From Rugosimonospora africana (GTDB taxonomy: Bacteria; Actinomycetota; Actinomycetes; Mycobacteriales; Micromonosporaceae), in assembly GCF_016862975.1 (NCBI RefSeq), contig NZ_BONZ01000001.1, positions 57,696-121,695 of the forward strand: a DNA stretch of 64,000 nt, in the 5' to 3' direction. Numbering within the stretch: the stretch's first letter is position 1; the number at the start of each line of letters is the position of its first letter. The translations under genes and the position numbers were made by a program. A model generated the notes under the pieces. The model was not told the origin of the DNA. It worked only from the letters and a program-made list of their open reading frames with translations, and made no database searches. Positions 26,107 through 34,649 of this stretch are shown here, in pieces.

Positions 26107-27981
26107 TCATCCGATTGACTCGGGAGAGGTTCGGTGCACCACGGGATGCACCCCCTCCCGGCCAACCACTGGCAGCCGCATCTGCCGCGACCCGGACGAC
26201 CCGGCGGACTCGCTGTCCGTCCCATCCGGGCGCAGGAATCGGGCGTACCGTCCGGCCAGCGCCACCAGGTCGGCGTGCGTCCCCCGCTCGACGATCTGAC
26301 CGTGTTCCAACACCACGATCTGGTCGGCCCGCTCGACGGTGGCCAACCGGTGCGCGATGACGATGGTGGTCCGTCCCTCCGCCAACCGGTCCAGCGCCTC
26401 CTGCACGGCCCGCTCGGTACGCGTGTCCAGCGCGCTGGTCGCCTCGTCGAGCACCAGTACCGGCGGGTTGCGCAGCAACACCCGGGCGATCGCGAGACGC
26501 TGCCGTTCGCCGCCGGAGAACCGGTTTCCCCGGTCCCCGACCACGGTGTCGTACCCGTCGGGCAGCGCCACGATGAGGTCGTGCACCTGCGCCGCCCGGG
26601 CCGCGGCCTCCAGCTCCTCCTGGCTCGCGGACGGCTTGGCCAGCAGCAGGTTCTCCCGGATCGTCGCGTGCAACAGGTACGTTTCCTGAGCCACCAACCC
26701 GACCGCGTCTGCGACCGATGCCCGCGTCGCGCCCGCGACATCCACGCCGTCGATCGTGACCGTCCCCGTCTGCGGTTCGTACAGCCGGGCTACCAGATAG
26801 GCCAACGTGGTCTTACCGGAGCCGGTCGCCCCCACGATCGCGGTGATCGAGCCCGGCCGGCAGACCAGGTCCACGTCCCGCAGGATCGGCTCGGCCCCGG
26901 CCCTCTCCTCGTATCCGAAGGTGACCCCGTGCAGCGCGACCTCGCCCCGAGTCACCCGCAACGGCATGGCGTCCGGCCGATCCATCACCTGTACCGGAAG
27001 GTCGAGCACCTCGAAGATGCGCGCGAACAGCGCCATCGAGGTCTGCACGGTCTGCCCGACGCCCTGCACCGTGGCGGCCGGCCCAGTCAGCCGGTTCACC
27101 ATGCTGGTGAACGCCACGACTGTGCCGATGCTGGCCAGCGACGCCCCGTTCGCCACTTCGATCCCGGCCAGCCAGTAGATGACCGCCGGCACGATGGTCA
27201 GTGCCATCCGCCGGCTCGCGGTGCGCCACCGGCCGGCCATCGTCTGCGCGAGTTCGAGCCTGGAAATCTCTCGCGACTCCTCCGCGAACCGCCGGCGGAA
27301 CTCGTCGCGTAGCCCCATGGTGCGCACGAGCAACACGCCCGAGACCGACAGCGACTCCTGGATGAGCGAGGTGAGCCTGGCCAGCCGGCGCTGCCGGCCG
27401 CGCGCCAGGCTACGCAGTTGCCGGCCGAGCCGGAACGTGACCAGGAGGAACGCCGGCACCACCAACAGTGCCAGCAGGGCGAGCCGCCAGTCCATGATGA
27501 GCATGGCGGCGGCGATCGCCGTGGCCGACGTGGCGCTCTGCACGGTCGAGGTGGCCGTGGTGGTGAGCACGGTGTCCACCCCGCCGATGTCGTTGATGAC
27601 CCGGGACAGCAGGTCGCCGCCCCGGGCGCGGGTGAAGAAGCCGAGCGACATACCGTGCAGGTGGTCGTACACGGCAACGCGCAGATCGTTCATGACCCGC
27701 TGACCGATCACGTTGGCCAGCCGAGAGCTCGTGACCCCGAGGACGCCGGCGGTCACCGCGGAGGCCACCATGCCCAGAGCCAGCCAGGAAATCATCCAGG
27801 CATCGCGCTCCGGCAGGCCGTGGTCGATAATCCCGCGCAGCAGGAAGGGACCGACCATCGCCGCGGCGGACTGCGCCACAACGAACGAGAGCAACAGGAG
27901 CATGAGCCAGCGGTACGGGCGGAACAGGCCGATAATCCGGCGCGCCGATACCGTCGGCTCGGTCTCCGTTGCCAGAGTCAT
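26107..27981 (-). CDS. ABC transporter, fused membrane and ATPase domains (exporter type)
   Basis: A half-size exporter of 624 residues. Six membrane segments fill residues 20 to 320 (for example LMLLLLSFVVAQ and LALLALLVVPAFLLV), followed by an ATPase domain with Walker A GATGSGKTT, signature FSGGERQRLA, Walker B VLVLDEATSALD and the H-loop IAHRLAT. Such proteins act as homo- or heterodimers; no second half-transporter is adjacent. It probably exports or detoxifies the cluster product. ATG 27981 is preferred over the upstream 28026 because the ABC alignment begins just after it; no Shine-Dalgarno sequence is obvious, so it may be leaderless. Confidence 0.92.
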   Translation of the reverse strand: MTLATETEPTVSARRIIGLFRPYRWLMLLLLSFVVAQSAAAMVGPFLLRGIIDHGLPERDAWMISWLALGMVASAVTAGVLGVTSSRLANVIGQRVMNDLRVAVYDHLHGMSLGFFTRARGGDLLSRVINDIGGVDTVLTTTATSTVQSATSATAIAAAMLIMDWRLALLALLVVPAFLLVTFRLGRQLRSLARGRQRRLARLTSLIQESLSVSGVLLVRTMGLRDEFRRRFAEESREISRLELAQTMAGRWRTASRRMALTIVPAVIYWLAGIEVANGASLASIGTVVAFTSMVNRLTGPAATVQGVGQTVQTSMALFARIFEVLDLPVQVMDRPDAMPLRVTRGEVALHGVTFGYEERAGAEPILRDVDLVCRPGSITAIVGATGSGKTTLAYLVARLYEPQTGTVTIDGVDVAGATRASVADAVGLVAQETYLLHATIRENLLLAKPSASQEELEAAARAAQVHDLIVALPDGYDTVVGDRGNRFSGGERQRLAIARVLLRNPPVLVLDEATSALDTRTERAVQEALDRLAEGRTTIVIAHRLATVERADQIVVLEHGQIVERGTHADLVALAGRYARFLRPDGTDSESAGSSGSRQMRLPVVGREGVHPVVHRTSPESIG

Positions 27982-28223
27982 ACACTGCAGCGTAGTACTT
28001 GACCCGACAGTAAGCCAATTTCGCAATCAATTTAGTTCGCGTTTGCGTACTGTCCTGGTATGACAGAACCTCGGAAAAAGCTGGGAACCGCCTGGATCGC
28101 ACCACACGCGACCTCGGGTAGGTCTCAACGCAAGCGGTTCACCTGACCTCGCAATCGTCCGTTCGTGCCACCGGAACCAGCCTCGACGCGGGGCCCCTGC
28201 CCTTCTGTCGCACGGTGTGCGGG
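27982..28223. promoter_or_regulatory. AT-rich region upstream of the ABC exporter with repeat motifs
   Basis: This 242-bp gap lies between the exporter start and the MFS stop and is the cluster's probable right border. It contains two direct CAATTT repeats 12 bases apart (28016-28021 and 28028-28033) and an inverted repeat CTGTC-N7-GACAG (28050-28066), either of which could bind the nearby MarR regulator. The remainder holds no convincing gene. Confidence 0.4.
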
Positions 28224-29804
28224 TCAATCGTCAAGGCGCACAAGCCCGTCGTCCTCCGTCGCCCGCGAGCGCTCAGTCGCGCCGGCCTCGCGGCGGGTAG
28301 AGGGCAGGAACGCCAGGGCGATCGCGACCCCGGCCACCGCCGTGCCGAGCGAGACCAGCAGGGACATGTCGACGCCGCCGACGAACGCCGTGCGGACCGA
28401 CCGCGCGAGCGCGGCCGAGCCCGACTGGCGGGCGACCGCGACGCCCTGGTACACGCTCTGGCGGGCGAGCGCCGCGGTGGTCTCGGGGAGGCCGCCGAGC
28501 CCGAGGCGGGACCGATAGCCGGCAGTCAGCACGCTGCCGACGATGGCCGTGCCGAGAGGTCCCGCGGTCTTCTGGAACGCCTGCACGACGGCGGAGCCGA
28601 TCCCGCTGCGGTCCGGCGACAGCCGGGACAGCGCCGCGGCGGTGGACGCGGTCAGGACCAGGCCCGTGCCGGCGCACAGAAGGAACATCCAGACCGCGAC
28701 GAAAGCCGTGCTCGACTCCGCACGGGTCGCCATGCCGAGCGCCGCGCCCAGGCCGAGCAGGACGAAGCCGAGGGCGACGGTGAGCTTCGGCCCCAGCCGC
28801 TTGGCCAGCGCGCCGGCGGGCAGGGCACCGACGATGAGCCCAGCCACCAAGGGCAGCAGTCGCAGGCCCGAACCCAGGGAGTCGACGCCGCGGATCGCCT
28901 GGAAGTACTGCGGCATGACGAACAACAGGCCGATCATGCCCAGGCCGGCCACGCCGCTCAGCACCGCGGGAACCGTGAACGAGGCGGAGCGGAGCAGTCC
29001 CGGGTCGATCATGGGATGTCCTCCGCGGGCGCCGAGCCGGCGTTCCCAGAGCGCGAAGCCGCCGAGCATGAGCAAGCCCGCGATCATGAGCGTCACGGCC
29101 GCGACGTCGCCCCAGCCGTTCTTGCCGGCCTCGATCAGCCCGTAGGTCAGCGCGACCAGGCCGGCCACCGAAGCCACGGCGCCGACCAGGTCCAGCTCGG
29201 GACGCTGCTCGGCCCGGGACTCGGGGACGAGGACCATTCCGATGATCAGGCCGAGCACCACGACCGGCACGTTGAGCAGGAAGACCCAGCCCCACCAGAA
29301 CCGGGAGAGCATCCAGCCACCGAGGATCGGCCCGAGCGGGAGCGACAGGAAGGTGGCCGCCTCGTAGACGCCCACAGCCCTGGGCCGTTCCCGGTCGTCG
29401 AACAGCACGGTCAGTGCGGAGAGCGCCATGACCGTGCTGCCGGCCCCGGCCAGACCCATCATCAGCCGGGCGGCCAGGAACACCGAGGGGGTGGGAGCCT
29501 CGGCGCACAGCACCGACCCCAGCCCGAAGACGGCCAGGGAGCCCAGGAACAGCCTCTTCCGGCCGAACCGGTCGCCGATCAGACCGGCCGGGATCGCGCC
29601 GGCGGCCAGCAACAGCAGGTATCCGGCCTGGAACCACTCCAGGTCGGATGCCGACGCGTCCAGCGCCCTGCCGAGCGTCGGTAGGGCAACGGACAGGACG
29701 GTGCCGTCGAGGCCGATGGCGAGGACGTTCAGGCAGACGGCGCCGAGGGCCCACCACTTGAGCGACGGGGCGCGCGCGGATGAAAGTGATACAGCGTCTC
29801 GCAT
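28224..29804 (-). CDS. MFS drug transporter, DHA2 (14-TM) family
   Basis: A 526-residue major facilitator. The order of segments and the motif GDRFGRKRLFLG after TM2, GPILGGW in TM5 and the C-terminal segments up to residue ~510 fit the 14-helix DHA2 drug:proton antiporters. It is divergent from a TetR regulator, a standard arrangement for a regulated multidrug pump. The ATG at 29804 lies exactly in the middle of a 32-bp palindrome, so the message would be leaderless or nearly so and repressor binding would cover the start. It may export the neighbouring cluster's product, but a separate operon is equally likely. Confidence 0.92.
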   Translation of the reverse strand: MRDAVSLSSARAPSLKWWALGAVCLNVLAIGLDGTVLSVALPTLGRALDASASDLEWFQAGYLLLLAAGAIPAGLIGDRFGRKRLFLGSLAVFGLGSVLCAEAPTPSVFLAARLMMGLAGAGSTVMALSALTVLFDDRERPRAVGVYEAATFLSLPLGPILGGWMLSRFWWGWVFLLNVPVVVLGLIIGMVLVPESRAEQRPELDLVGAVASVAGLVALTYGLIEAGKNGWGDVAAVTLMIAGLLMLGGFALWERRLGARGGHPMIDPGLLRSASFTVPAVLSGVAGLGMIGLLFVMPQYFQAIRGVDSLGSGLRLLPLVAGLIVGALPAGALAKRLGPKLTVALGFVLLGLGAALGMATRAESSTAFVAVWMFLLCAGTGLVLTASTAAALSRLSPDRSGIGSAVVQAFQKTAGPLGTAIVGSVLTAGYRSRLGLGGLPETTAALARQSVYQGVAVARQSGSAALARSVRTAFVGGVDMSLLVSLGTAVAGVAIALAFLPSTRREAGATERSRATEDDGLVRLDD

Positions 29805-29819
29805 GCGAGACACTGTATC
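29788..29819. promoter_or_regulatory. 32-bp palindromic operator over the MFS start codon
   Basis: The two 16-base arms are 29788-29803 and 29804-29819, centred on GCATGC, and pair with a single mismatch (position 29812 against its partner). Half-site core is GATACAG(C/T)GTCTCGCA. The site covers the MFS ATG and lies 52 bp from the TetR start, so it is the expected TetR operator controlling the pump and perhaps the regulator itself. Confidence 0.75.
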
Positions 29820-29871
29820 GGTTCGTGGTTTTCTGCGCCAGGCCGGATGCTCCGGGTACGATCCCGACCTG

Positions 29872-30651
29872 ATGCCGCGTCGATCTGCGCTTCCGGCCGA
29901 GGACGGATCCACAGCCGAAACCCCGGAGCCGAGCCTGGTATGGACACGCCCGGCGACCACGCGCCGGGCGGCGCTGACGCGCGAGGCGATCGTGGCGGCC
30001 GCCATCCGCGTGGCCGACGCCGAGGGCCTCGCGGCCGTCTCGGTCCGCCGCCTGGCCATCGAACTCGACGCGAGACCGATGAGCATCTACTCGTACGCGC
30101 GAATCGAGTCCAAGGAAGAGCTGTTCGACCTCATGGTCGACGAGGTCTGCGCCGAGATGCTGGTCCCCGACCTGCCCGATCCGTGGCGGCCGGCCCTGCG
30201 GGCCGTGGCCACCCGGACCCGGGCGGCGCTGCTCGCGCACCCCTGGTGGGTCGAGCTGATCGGCCGGAACGTCCTCCTCGGTCCGCACGGGACCCGCTAC
30301 CAGGAGCAGCTGCTGGCCGCGGTCAGGACGCTCGACGCCGACCCGAAGACCAAGCAGGCGGTGGGCGTCACGGTGGAGACGTACGTGGTCGGCCAGATCA
30401 CCTTCGCCCTGGACGAGCAGGGCTCGGCCGAGACGGAGCACCGATCCACGACACGGTCGCGGCAGGCGGTCAGCCAGTACCAGCGGGACCTGATCGCCAC
30501 CGGGGAGTTCCCGCAGCTGTCCAGCGTCGGCCCGCCGGAGCCCTCGTCCGCGGCCGATCGCGACCGGTACTTCAACCTCGGGCTCGACTGGCTCCTGGCG
30601 GGCATCGGTGCCAGCCTCGAGCCGGACGCCGGACCGCACCGGGCCGACTGA
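29872..30651 (+). CDS. TetR-family regulator
   Basis: A 259-residue TetR-type repressor with a C-terminal domain of the TetR_C / tetracyclin-repressor type. After a disordered N-terminus of about 35 residues, the HTH spans LTREAIVAAAIRVADAEG to LDARPMSIYSYARIESKEEL; the downstream helices contain ATRTRAALLAHPWWVELIG. It is divergent from the MFS pump and probably binds the 29788-29819 palindrome, releasing it when a drug-like ligand binds. ATG 29872 is used since upstream in-frame sequence is the operator/promoter. Confidence 0.9.
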   Translation: MPRRSALPAEDGSTAETPEPSLVWTRPATTRRAALTREAIVAAAIRVADAEGLAAVSVRRLAIELDARPMSIYSYARIESKEELFDLMVDEVCAEMLVPDLPDPWRPALRAVATRTRAALLAHPWWVELIGRNVLLGPHGTRYQEQLLAAVRTLDADPKTKQAVGVTVETYVVGQITFALDEQGSAETEHRSTTRSRQAVSQYQRDLIATGEFPQLSSVGPPEPSSAADRDRYFNLGLDWLLAGIGASLEPDAGPHRAD

Positions 30652-30666
30652 GCCCGGCTCGGGTAT

Positions 30667-30888
30667 TCAGGAGCCGGCGACCTGCTTGGCCACCAGCCGC
30701 CGCTGCCTCCGGCGCAGGATCAGGTGCCGCACCACGCCACGCAGGATCAGGAGAACCCCGACGGCGAACGGTCGCAGCACGGCGAACGACGGAGGCCAGG
30801 TGATCGCGGCGGCGATCGCCTACCCCGCCATCAGGAGCGCGCCCGTGGCGTAGGAGACCTTCGGCCGGTTGAGGAACCGCACGGTCAC
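30667..30888 (-). pseudogene. small membrane-protein gene interrupted by an amber codon
   Basis: On the minus strand a GTG at 30888 opens a frame reading VTVRFLNRPKVSYATGALLM, stops at TAG (30820-30822), then continues in the same frame for 50 residues with a hydrophobic segment (FAVGVLLILRGVV) and a basic tail (RRRQRRL) to a TGA at 30667. The two parts together would be a coherent 73-residue protein with a single break, so this is best read as a nonsense-inactivated gene or as a sequencing error. Its function is unknown. The 385-bp stretch 30652-31036 holds nothing else I can support. Confidence 0.5.
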
Positions 30889-31036
30889 TATGCGACTGGG
30901 TGCCTTCCCGACCCCGCGCGCTGGTCGTCGGGTCGAGCGCGCCTGGAATCAACCGGCATGACAGCAGGTTAGCTCAGACCAGCGGTCGATACGATGCGGC
31001 GAGAGTGACGCCGAGTCCAGAGAAGGGGGCGGAGCC

Positions 31037-31888
31037 GTGCGTCTTCACGTGGGGTGTGCGATGTGGACGCACAAGGCGTGGCAGGGCCGCTTCCTGGCGC
31101 ACCCGCTGCCGTCCGATGAGCGCCTGCGCCACTATGCCCACTGGTGCAACGCGGTCGAGGGGAACACCACGTTCTACGCGACCCCGGCCCGGGACACCGT
31201 GGCCTCGTGGGCGCGGCAGACCGACCCCGACTTCCGGTTCGTCATCAAGCTGCCCAAGCTCATCACGCACGAGCGCCGCCTGACCGGCGTCGACGACGCG
31301 CTTCGCGCGTTCCTGGACGCGGTCGAGCCGCTCGGCCCGCGGGCGGACGCGCTCTGGATCCAGTTGCCGGGCTCATTCGGCCCGACCGACGTCCCCACGC
31401 TGGCCCGTTTCCTGCGCGGCCTTAGCCGGTCCCACCGGTACGCCGTGGAGGTCCGCGACGCTGCCTTCTTCGAGGACCCTCGCGCGACCCGGGCGCTCGA
31501 AGAGGCGCTCGCCGCCGCGACCGCCGAATGGATCCCGTTCGACACCACCGCGTTCTTCCGGAGCCCACCGACCAGCGACGCCGAGCGGGACGCGTGGACG
31601 AAGAAACCACACATGCCGTTCCGGTCGCTGGCGCGCACCGACCGGCCGATCGTCCGGTACCTCGGACGGGACGCCGTCGCGCAGACGGTCGAGGGCTGGC
31701 GGCGCTGGGTCGACATCGTCGTCGAGTGGCTGCGTGAGGGTCGCTCGCCCACCGTCTTCATCCACACCCCGGACAACGCCGAGGCGCCCATGCTCGCCCG
31801 TCGCTTTCACGACGAGGTACGGGCACGGGTACCGGAACTCGACGCGTTGCCGGAGCCGATCGCGGACGAACCGTTGACTCTGTTCTGA
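31037..31888 (+). CDS. DUF72 family protein (YecE-like)
   Basis: A 283-residue DUF72 protein, TIM-barrel-like. Typical stretches are HVGCAMWTHKAWQGRF at the start, NAVEGNTTFYATP, FRFVIKLPKLITHERRL, YAVEVRDAAFF and a C-terminal VFIHTPDNAEAPMLA. The family is widespread in bacteria and archaea and has no established function. The start is GTG. It is a single-gene unit ending just before a GC-rich inverted repeat shared with the convergent PepSY gene. Confidence 0.87.
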   Translation: MRLHVGCAMWTHKAWQGRFLAHPLPSDERLRHYAHWCNAVEGNTTFYATPARDTVASWARQTDPDFRFVIKLPKLITHERRLTGVDDALRAFLDAVEPLGPRADALWIQLPGSFGPTDVPTLARFLRGLSRSHRYAVEVRDAAFFEDPRATRALEEALAAATAEWIPFDTTAFFRSPPTSDAERDAWTKKPHMPFRSLARTDRPIVRYLGRDAVAQTVEGWRRWVDIVVEWLREGRSPTVFIHTPDNAEAPMLARRFHDEVRARVPELDALPEPIADEPLTLF

Positions 31889-31895
31889 CCGCAAA

Positions 31896-31935
31896 CCGGC
31901 GGCGGGGGCACGGGTCCCGTACCCACCGTCGCCGG
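31896..31935. terminator. GC-rich imperfect hairpin between convergent genes
   Basis: A near-palindrome beginning CCGGCGGCGG and ending CCGTCGCCGG, with the middle CACGGG-TC-CCGTAC pairing, fills the 54-bp gap between the DUF72 and PepSY genes. One or two mismatches or bulges interrupt the stem. It fits a bidirectional terminator. Confidence 0.5.
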
Positions 31936-31942
31936 CATGCGG

Positions 31943-32440
31943 TCAGTGGTGCCCCGGGCCGTCGTCGCCGCCGTGACCGTGGCCGCCTCCGTGAACGTCG
32001 TCGCCGCCGTGCCCGTGGTCGTCGCCCGCATCGTGCGTCGCCGGGTCGTCGTTGGCCCGATCGCCGCGGTCGTCGTTCCGGCTGGGAGCCCCGCCGGCCC
32101 GGCCCGGGGCGTCGCCGTCGAGGCGTACGGCACCTGACCGGGCGTCGACCTTCACCTCGAGCACACCGTCCGATGTGGACAGATGCACATTCCACACGGT
32201 ACGGCCGTTGTCGGTGTCCAGCCGGGTCTCGATGACCGTGCTGCCCGGTACCGCGGCCACTGCGGCCCGTTCGGCGTCGCTCCGGCTGATCCCGACGGAG
32301 GCGGTGGGGGTGGTGGCGGCCTGCCGGGTCGGGTGCGACTCGGCCGAACCGGCGGTGGCCGCGTTGGCCACGCCGATTCCCGCGGCGGCGAGGATCGCGG
32401 CGGTGGCGATTCCGGCCGGGACGATAAGCAGTTTGCGCAT
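31943..32440 (-). CDS. secreted PepSY-domain protein with His/Asp-rich tail
   Basis: A 165-residue exported protein. It begins MRKLLIVPAG and a hydrophobic Ala-rich signal peptide (to about residue 27), followed by a PepSY domain (SRSDAERAAVAAVPG, then TVWNVHLSTSDGVLEVKVD and SGAVRL). The last 35 residues are a His/Gly/Asp-rich tail (DDHGHGGDD, GHGHGG) that should bind divalent metal. ATG 32440 has GAGGGCATC upstream. It lies just downstream of a sensor kinase/response regulator pair on the same strand and may be a target or sensor accessory; PepSY domains are often periplasmic inhibitors or ligand binders. Confidence 0.8.
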   Translation of the reverse strand: MRKLLIVPAGIATAAILAAAGIGVANAATAGSAESHPTRQAATTPTASVGISRSDAERAAVAAVPGSTVIETRLDTDNGRTVWNVHLSTSDGVLEVKVDARSGAVRLDGDAPGRAGGAPSRNDDRGDRANDDPATHDAGDDHGHGGDDVHGGGHGHGGDDGPGHH

Positions 32441-32546
32441 GATGCCCTCCGCTGAGGATTGACCCGCGTCGTGTGCGGCTGACTTCGACAGTGCGGGTAC
32501 GGCGGCTATCGGCGGGCAGTGCGCGCGATAAGGAACGGCAAAGACG

Positions 32547-33830
32547 TCAGGTGCGGGGGTCCGGTGGCGGGCCGTACTCGACCACGACGCGGGCGCCCCC
32601 GCCACCACCGGTACCGATCGCCAGGCTCCCTCCGCTGGCGACGGCCGTACGCCGGGCGATGTCCAGGCCCAGTCCGGTCGAGCCGGCACCGCTCGCGCCG
32701 CGCCGCACGGCGTCGATCGCGGGAAATCCCGGCCCGGTGTCCTCGACCACCACCCGCGCACCACCGCCGGATCGCGCGGTGACCGAGACGGTGTACCCGA
32801 TGCCCTGCGGTGTGTGAGAGAAAACGTTGCCCAGCAAGGCATCGAGGCTGGCGCGCAGGTCGGTCTCGGTGACACCGACCGGCAGCCGTTGCCCGGGCAC
32901 CGCGACCCGCGACGGGCGCCGCTGGTCTTCGGCCAGCGCGTGCCAGAACGCGCACCTGGCCGCCACGACCTCGGCGGCGTCGCACACGGCCGGGGGTGGC
33001 GTACCCGTCCGCCGGGCCTGCTCGATGACCCGGGTGACCGCGGCCTCCAGCGTCACGACGTGTTCGGCGATCGCGGCGGTACCCGGAGTGGCGTCCACCT
33101 CCAACCGCAGGGCCGTCAGCGGCGTCCGCAGTTGGTGTGACAGGTCGGCGACCGACTCGCGTTCCTGGCGCAGCAGGTCCTGGATGCGCCCGGCGAGGTG
33201 GTTGAGCCCGGCGGCCACCGCCTGGATCTCGGCCGGTCCGTGCACGGGTGAGCGCGCGTCCAACTGGCCGGCGGCGAGCCGGTGAGAGACGTCGGCCAGT
33301 TCGCGGATCGGGCGCACGGTGGCGCGGGTCAGCCGATCCCCGGCCAGTACCGAGAGAACCAGCGCACCGAATCCGAGCAGGGCGAGGATGAGCCAGGACC
33401 GGTGCACACCCCGGGTGAGTTCGGCGTCGCTCACGAACACCCGCACCACGACCGCGCCGTGGTAGCTGCTGGCGGCGACCGCCGCGACCACCTCCCAGCC
33501 GCCGCGCCCCGCGGCGGTGAAGCTGGATCCGCGGGAGGCGAGTTCCACCGCGGGGGTACGCGGTGCCGGAGCGCCGAGCGCCACGCCACCGGGCAGGTAC
33601 ACCGTGGCGGGGTATCGGGGCACGTCGCTGTTGGCCTGCGTCACCGCCACGTCGAGGTCGGCCCGTCCCAACGTGGCCACCAGGAACTCCAGGTTGCGCG
33701 CCTTGTCGGTGGCGGCACCCACGGCACGGTCGGGCGCCGAGACCTGGACCAGGCGGGCCAGCGGCACCAGCAGCGCCGCCAGCACCAGGGTCATCGCCGC
33801 GACCAGCAGTGCGGCCTCCCTCAGCCTCAT
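32547..33830 (-). CDS. sensor histidine kinase
   Basis: A 427-residue membrane histidine kinase. TM1 (AALLVAAMTLVLAALLVPLA) and TM2 near residue 150 flank a 110-residue extracellular sensor. HAMP follows (RPIRELADVSHRLAAG), then the DHp box VADLSHQLRTPLTALRLEVD with His, and an ATPase domain with a short N-box (DALLGNVFSHTPQ), G1 (EDTGPGFP) and G2 (GSTGLGLDIA). The start ATG overlaps the response regulator stop by ATGA, so the two are translationally coupled. The signal is unknown; the downstream His-rich PepSY protein suggests metal or envelope stress. Confidence 0.93.
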   Translation of the reverse strand: MRLREAALLVAAMTLVLAALLVPLARLVQVSAPDRAVGAATDKARNLEFLVATLGRADLDVAVTQANSDVPRYPATVYLPGGVALGAPAPRTPAVELASRGSSFTAAGRGGWEVVAAVAASSYHGAVVVRVFVSDAELTRGVHRSWLILALLGFGALVLSVLAGDRLTRATVRPIRELADVSHRLAAGQLDARSPVHGPAEIQAVAAGLNHLAGRIQDLLRQERESVADLSHQLRTPLTALRLEVDATPGTAAIAEHVVTLEAAVTRVIEQARRTGTPPPAVCDAAEVVAARCAFWHALAEDQRRPSRVAVPGQRLPVGVTETDLRASLDALLGNVFSHTPQGIGYTVSVTARSGGGARVVVEDTGPGFPAIDAVRRGASGAGSTGLGLDIARRTAVASGGSLAIGTGGGGGARVVVEYGPPPDPRT

Positions 33831-34516
33831 GGCTGGTCGGCCGGGGCGGACAGCCGGATGCCGACCCGGCGCACCGTGTGCAGGTACCTGGGTTCCAGCG
33901 CGGTCTCGCCGAGCTTGCGACGCAGCCAGGACAGGTGCACGTCGACGGTCTTGTCGGCGCTCGCGTACGGGATCTGCCACACGTGGGTCAGCAACTCGCC
34001 CTTGGCGACCACCTGGTCGTGGCGCAGCGCCAGGTAGTGCAGCATGTCGAACTCGCGGGGCGTGAGATCCAGATCCCGGCCGTTCAGCGTCGCCCGCCGC
34101 GCCCGGGCATCCAGCCAGAGCCCGCCGACCGTGACCGTCGCGTCCCGCTCGTCGGTGCCGACCCGGCGCAGCACCGCACGGATGCGCGCGTCCAGTTGCT
34201 GTGCCCCGAACGGCTTCACGATGTAGTCGTCGGCACCGGCGTCCAGTGCCCGTACCATTTCCGCCTCCGCGCCGGCGGCGGTCACCACGATGACCGGCAC
34301 CGGGCTGACCGCCCGCAGCATCCGCAGCACCTCGCGGCCGTCCAGATCGGGCAGGCCCAGATCGAGCAGCACGATCTCGGGACGTTCGGCGACCGCGAGC
34401 TGCAACCCGGTCAAGGCATTGGCGGCGGTGGCCACGGCGTGCCCGCGTTCGCTCAGTGCCCGGACCACACCGGTACGGATCGCCGGATCGTCCTCCACGA
34501 TCAACACCTTCGCCAC
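33827..34516 (-). CDS. OmpR/PhoB-family response regulator
   Basis: A 229-residue response regulator. The receiver has the acidic pair in VEDDPA, phospho-Asp in VLLDLGLPD, Thr/Ser switch VIVVTAAG and Lys in VKPFGAQQL. The C-terminal winged helix has LTPREFDMLHYLALR and the recognition-helix region SADKTVDVHLSWLRRKLGE, spread over residues 160-205. It pairs with the kinase at 32547 by gene overlap. Targets are unknown; the PepSY gene downstream is a candidate. Confidence 0.93.
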   Translation of the reverse strand: MAKVLIVEDDPAIRTGVVRALSERGHAVATAANALTGLQLAVAERPEIVLLDLGLPDLDGREVLRMLRAVSPVPVIVVTAAGAEAEMVRALDAGADDYIVKPFGAQQLDARIRAVLRRVGTDERDATVTVGGLWLDARARRATLNGRDLDLTPREFDMLHYLALRHDQVVAKGELLTHVWQIPYASADKTVDVHLSWLRRKLGETALEPRYLHTVRRVGIRLSAPADQP

Positions 34517-34649
34517 GCACTCACGCTAACCGCCCGACCCTCCCCCGACTATGGCCCGCACGCCTGGTCAGGGCGCCCAGCGGCGTTCTTTCCGCATTGC
34601 TAGCCCGCTCTTATCCGTTTCTTAGCGTTCGCGGGCGGACACTGGACCG

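Noticed and set aside
28273..30639. 788-residue open frame over the MFS gene
   Set aside because: Shadow of the MFS and TetR genes; composition is Arg/Gly-rich and lacks a fold.
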